Shown here in pieces: positions 55,101 to 61,100 of a stretch of 64,000 nt of DNA. Both the position numbers and the translations under genes were made by a program. The notes below the pieces were generated by a model. It had not been told where the DNA came from. It was given only the letters and a program-made list of their open reading frames with translations, and did no database searches. How positions within the stretch are numbered: position 1 is the first letter of the stretch; each line of letters starts with the position of its first letter. Source of the DNA: Limnomonas spitsbergensis (taxonomy: Eukaryota; Chlorophyta; Chlorophyceae; Chlamydomonadales); contig JAYJMM010000104.1 in NCBI GenBank assembly GCA_037349105.1, positions 1,274,001 through 1,338,000 on the forward strand, read 5' to 3'.

Positions 55101-58100
55101 AGCAGGGCCCATCGGGTATGCACCGGTCTTAACACCTGCTGATGCGTACAGCAGGGCTCATCGGGTATGCACCGGTCATAACACCTGCTGATGCGTACAG
55201 CAGGGCCCATCGGGTTTGCACCGTTCTTAACACCTGCTGATGCGTACAGCAGGGCCCATCGGGTATGCACCGTTCTTAACACCTGCTGATGCGTACAGCA
55301 GGGCTCATCGGGTTTGCACCGTTCTAAACACCTGCTGATGCGTGGCCCTGCTCTGATGGCCTTTGCTTTGCTGCTGCTCCATTTCCAGGGCCAGCAGGGG
55401 ATCCTGACCTTGACGCCAGCCGCAGGCGGGAGCGCAGCAGCGGCCGCGGCGCAGGTAGCGTCAGTCCATCGCCCTCGAGCTCAGGCAGAAGCGGTGGCAG
55501 GCGCTACCGCAGCAGCAGCCGCAGCAGTGGACATAGGACTGGTAGCGATGGGAGCCCGAGGCACAGGCAAGGAGGGTTGAGACCTGGCGGTTTTTTTAAC
55601 TTATAGATGAGGAGGCTCGGCAAACAGCTCTATTTGGGGCCTGCATAAGACTTTTATCAGAGTGGGTTGAACGGCAAACGGCTTTCGGGGATGCTCGGCA
55701 AATAGCTCTATCTGGGGCCTGCATAGGACATATCAGAGTGGGTTTCGTACCTCTTGATCAAGAGGATGCTCGGAACGTTTCGACAGCACACGGCTGCCAT
55801 TTATGTGAGGGGTCGATTTAGGAATAAATAGCTGCCCTGTGCCATCCTAACAGTGGGCTGGCTATGCGCCCTCGCATGCAAGGGGTTCCCAGCTTTGCTA
55901 CTTGTAGACTCGCATTGTATTCGGAAATACCCCGTGCCTGTGTCCTAGATGCAAAAACAGCGCACAACCCTAAACCCTTTGTCCCAAACACACAAAATGC
56001 ACAACCCTAAACCCTTTGTCCCAAACACACAAAATGCACAACCCTAAACCCTTTGTCCCAAACACCCAAAATGCACAAACCTAAACCCTTTGTCCCAAAC
56101 ACACAACATGCACAACCCTAAACCCTTTGTCCCAAACACAGAAAACGCACAACCCTGAACCCTTTGTCCCAAACACACAAAATGCACAACCCTAAACCCT
56201 TTGTCCCAAACACACAACATGCACAACCCTAAACCCTTTGTCCCAAACACACAAAATACACAACCCTAAACCCTTTGTCCCAAACACAGAAAACGCACAA
56301 CCCTAAACCCTTTGTACCAAACACACAAAATGCACAACCCTATACCCTTTGTACCAAACACACAAAATGCACAACCCTAAACCCTTTGTCCCAAACACAC
56401 AAAATGCACAACCCTAAACCCTTTGTCCCAAACACACAAAATGCACAACCCTAAACCCTTTGTCCCAAACACACAAAATGCACAACCCTAAACCCTTTGT
56501 CCCAAACACACAAAATGCACAACCCTATACCCTTTGTCCCAAACACACAAAATGCACAACCCTAAACCCTTTGTCCCAAACACACAAAATGCACAACCCT
56601 AAACCCTTTGTCCCAAACACACAAAATGCACAACCCTAAACCCTTTGTTCCAAACACACAAAATGCACAACCCTATACCCTTTGTCCCAAACACACAAAA
56701 TGCACAACCCCAAACCCTTTGTCCCAAACACACAAAATGCACAACCCTAAACCCTTTGTCCCAAACACACAAAATGCACAACCCTATACCCTTTGTACCA
56801 AACACACAAAATGCTCAACCCTAAACCCTTTGTACCAAACGAAAGACACAAATCCTGTTATGGCTGCAGGCGGCGGAGGTCACGGCAGCGGGGTCGACAC
56901 GGTGACAAGAGAAAGGCCGGCGCACGCTCCAGGTCTCGCAACAGCCACCACTCCAGGTCCCGCAGTCGCTCGCACTCGCGCTCCCGAAACCCGCACCTTC
57001 GCCGCAACCGCCGCAGAGCAACGGACAGTGGGAGAGAGGGCAGCTGGGACGACGGCCGCAAGGCGGCAGTGGTGTCCGACAGAAGGCAGGAGAAGGACAG
57101 CAGGTCCCGCGCAGCTAATGCTGGCATAGAGAACAAAGACGGCAGCCGAAGGTCGGCAGCCGACGGCAGGCATGACCGGGACGACGGCTGCGGCAAGGCA
57201 GCAGTAGTAGCAGCGGCTGAAGCAGCATATATTAAACAACGGGGGGACACCAAAGTAGCTGACGCTGTTCGACAGGAAAAGGACGGCAGGGATGCCTGCC
57301 ATCCTCCGCAAGACAATGAGGCCGGCCGGCCTCCGCCTCCGCCCCCGCCATCCGAACCTGCTGCGGCATCATCCTCGTCAGCAGCGGTTGCTGTTGTTGC
57401 TGCTGCTGCAGCGGCGGCGGCTGCGGCGGCGGATCCTGCGGTGGCGGTAGCTCCCGCTGCTCCTGCTTCTACCTCAGGTCCTGCTCCTGACGCTGCGCCT
57501 GCTGTCCATGCGGCGGCGTTGGCGGTGGCTCCTGCGGCCTCTGCTCCTACCTCAGGTCCTGCTCCTGTCGCTGCTGCTCCTCCTGCGCCGGCGCGTGTCG
57601 CCCCCGCTGCAGGAACTACTGCTGCCCCTTCTGTCCCCGCCCCTGCTCCTCCTGCCCCTCCTGCCCCTCCTGCTCCTCCTGCTCCTGCTGCGAGTGTCAG
57701 CAAGCAGCCGGTGCCCTCCCAGCGACCGTCCACACATGAGCGAGACCGGCCGCGTGCTTCCGAGGAGGGCGGACGGGACCGGGGGGGGAGGATGGACCAA
57801 GAGGATATCAGGGATAACCGCGACAGGCACGATCGCGGGAGAGGCAACAACGGGAGGCAGCGCAGTCCAGAACGGGACCGCGAACGAGAGCGAGACCGGG
57901 AACGCGAACGGAACAGGGATCGGTCTTCCCGGGATGGTGGCCGGTCGGTGGATCTACCCCTACTGTCTACCACTTCTGTTGGCCCCTACTGTTAAGGGTT
58001 CACCCCCCTGTTTACCAAACCTATTGTTCACCTATTGGATACCCTTTCTATTTAGTGTTTGCCTCCCTTGTTTACCAAACCTTTTGTTACCCCCCCTGTT

Positions 58101-61100
58101 TACCAAACCTATTGTTCACCCCTTTCTTTCCCCCACTGCTTGCCCCTGCTGTTACATCTCAGGCCAGCGCAACGTGATGACAGGCGCGTTGGGCCCTCAA
58201 GCTACCGCGACATGGACCGCCAGCCTATCCGACAGACCTTATCCGTCGCCAGACCCAGGAGCCCCACACGCAAGGCCACCCGCAGCTCACCCGCCCGCAG
58301 CCCACCAACAACAGGCGGCGGCGGCGGCGGCAGTGAAAGACGCTCCAGCCGCTCGCCGAGCCGCGCGTGGCGGCCTAGCGGTGGCGATGGCGACGGCAGC
58401 GGACGCGTGCATGAAATGGAGGTTGCCGCGGCGGAACGGGCGTCTGGAATCTGTCGCGATGTCACCAAGCGGCAGGGCTTCAGCCCGTCGTCGCCGCCGC
58501 CTCCCGCGGGCACCCCGGTGGCTCCCCCTCAGCCCCCGCTGCCCTCCAACGCCAAGGAGCCTTGGTCTCAGCAGCGGCACTGCGTCAGCCACGTGCCTCT
58601 GCCCCTGCCCATGGCGGATCCGTGCCCCCCACCCGCTGAGCCAGCAGGAGGACCGCCTGTCCATGTGAGCTGGGACGTGTACGGATCTCACAGCAGCGGC
58701 TACGGATCCTCTCAGCTGGGCAACGCCTACGCTGGGGAAAGCAAGCAAGGCCGTGCCGAAGCGGCCGCCGCCGCCGCTGCCGCCGCCGCTGCACGTTCAG
58801 ATGCCCATGAGGTTGACATGGATGTTGATGCGCCGCCGCCGCCGCCGCCGCCACCGCCCCCGCCTCGACCGCCGTCGTCGCTGTCCCGCGAGAGGTTGGA
58901 AAAGCAACGGGTGGTTTCGGAGGCGGTTATGTCACGGCTGGACAAGCTGGCGGGCGTGTACGAGCTGGACTTGGGCTGCCCGGCTGCTGCCGCACTGCTG
59001 CCCGTTGAAAAGGCCGATGGCGGTGAGGGTGATTCGGGAGAGGCATTGCCACCTCCGGCAATAAAAAGGCAAAAAAGAAGGAAGCTGTTTTTCCCGCAGG
59101 CAATTTTTTTTAGTAACATGGAGGGTTATTGTTTTGGTGATGCTGTTTAAGAAAACCGGCGATGGAAAGTTATCTCCATCAACAGGATCGCTGTCTGCGT
59201 CTAAGGATGAGAAGGGACATCAGGGTATACAGCGATGAACATTTCTTTTCATCCGCAGGATCGCTGTCTGCGTCTCATGAGAAGGGACGTCAGGGTACCG
59301 GTATACAGGGATGGCAGTCGATTTCAATCCACAGGATCGTTGTCTGCACCTGATGAGAATGGACATCCTACCCATGGCCTGCCGCATGCGCGGAGTGCCC
59401 GCCATGGTGTTGTCCACCACCCATGCTGCTGAAAGAATATGCGCCTTTCTTCTCGTCCCAGCCCCCCTTTGATCATCAGCCGCAGTCGTCAGGTTTGGCT
59501 ATCAAGTACAAACATGGCAGCAGCCCCCAATGGATCCCCCTTTAACCTCTTACAAGCATATTTTTTTTTGTAATTTAGATGTAGACTGTTTCTTTTCTCT
59601 TGATGGTCATTCGGGCGTGGGCCTCCCCCATCTACCACTTACAAGCATACATTTATTTTGCAATTTAAATGTATACTGTTTTCCCTCTTGATGATCATTT
59701 GGGCGAGGGCCTCCCCGTCCGTGACTCCCCATCCCCACCTTGCCTTCGCTTGCATCGCCCAGCCCTCGCTGCGACCGAGCGACAGCACGGGCACTCCACG
59801 TATTGGCAATTTCCTTTTGTGAATTCCCCCCAACTGCTGACTGACCCAGGCACCCCCCGGCTGCGCACCCATTTGCGCTAGCTGAAAACAGGATAAATGG
59901 CTTTCCTCTTGTTGTCATCTCCCCCAGTTCCTTCTTGCTGACTGACCCGGGCGCCTCCCCTGGCCCCGGCACCTGTTGGCACGGGTGGATTGTATACACA
60001 CTTGTCTAGTTTAGGCTTGTAATCCCTAACCCTAAACGCTCTACCCTGGACATATTGATCATACCTCCCCTCGTTCTTTCTTGCTGACCAACCCAGGCGC
60101 CTCCCCGACACCTCGCCTCTTTGCGCTGGTGGATACGATGCAAAAGTTCATCGCTAACGAGTTTGAGGAGGGCTTTGACTCCGACTCCGACGATGTGGTT
60201 GCCCAGGTATGATACATGACCCGCCCCCTTTTCCCCAGGTCCTGCACTTTTGTCTCCCACCACCAAACACACACCTTGAGGGCTTTGAATCCGACACTGA
60301 CGATGTGTTTGCCCAGGTGAGGGACATGACCCCCCCCCCCTTTTCCTCAGTCCCTGCTCCTCTGTCTCCCCACCACCACACACACACTATGAGGAGGACT
60401 TTCATTCCGATGCCAACGATGTGATCGCCTAGGGGAGGGACATGACCTGCCCCCCCCCTTCCACTTTGGACCCTGCACTTAAGTCTTCCCCTTTCTCACA
60501 CACACTTTGAGGCAGACTTTGACTCTGATGTACATGATGTGGGCACCTAGAGGAGGCTTGGCATGTCCACATGCTTCCCCATCAGGACCCTGCATGCATC
60601 TCTCCCCTCCCCCCCCAGGTTTGCCCCCACACCAGGCAGGGCACCAGTTCAGTTGCATCTCCGGTTTTACAACATATGGTTTGCCACAATGAATGTGCCT
60701 GGCCCTAACTTTCCCACCCTGCTCTGATGGTTGCGGCACAGATTGTGGCCTCGGCCTGAGCTGCGCTGATGCCTCAACCTCCAAGAATCCCCTGTGAAGC
60801 GTGGCTTCTTGTCTTTCATGCCTTGCTTCATGAAAACAGTTAGACAACCTTTGCCGCACTCTTCCGTTCCCGCCCCCCGCTGCACAAATTATCCATTTGT
60901 CAAAAGACGTTTAAGAACGTTTCAAACCTGTCGCAGCCGATGCTGATCTGTTGCCTGCCCTGCCGCGCTTTCACACCTGTCAACACCCCTTGCAAATCCG
61001 TGTCAAGACCTGTTCCAGCCTATACTGACATGGTTCCTGCCCCCTTCCGCAAGTTCAAACCCTGTCAAAACCTTTTCAAATATGTTTCAACACTTGTGAA

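Larger units (their letters stand above)
34279..55388 (+). other. 21.1-kb intron 4 of the large gene
   Basis: The intron is inferred because the exons at 34278 and 55389 have matching phase (1 + 2 bases completing a Gly codon) and both junctions fit GT-AG. It contains a 46-bp array, about 780 bp of unremarkable sequence (34700-35480) and the 49-bp giant array. An extra exon between 34.7 and 35.5 kb is not excluded. Confidence 0.6.

Noticed and set aside
35299..55282. Dozens of minus-strand open frames with MHTRWALLYASAGV-type repeats
   Set aside because: They are periodic translations of the 49-bp unit, which happens to lack stops in runs of certain variants. They are broken wherever the CGTTCTAAA-type tail falls in the wrong frame, and there is no single long frame.
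35484..55343. CRISPR array
   Set aside because: Units are adjacent and near-identical over their whole length with no unique spacers, and the setting is eukaryotic.
55962..56840. Chromosome end (telomere)
   Set aside because: The CCCTAAA words are embedded in a 37-bp unit, and coding exons of the same gene lie on both sides.
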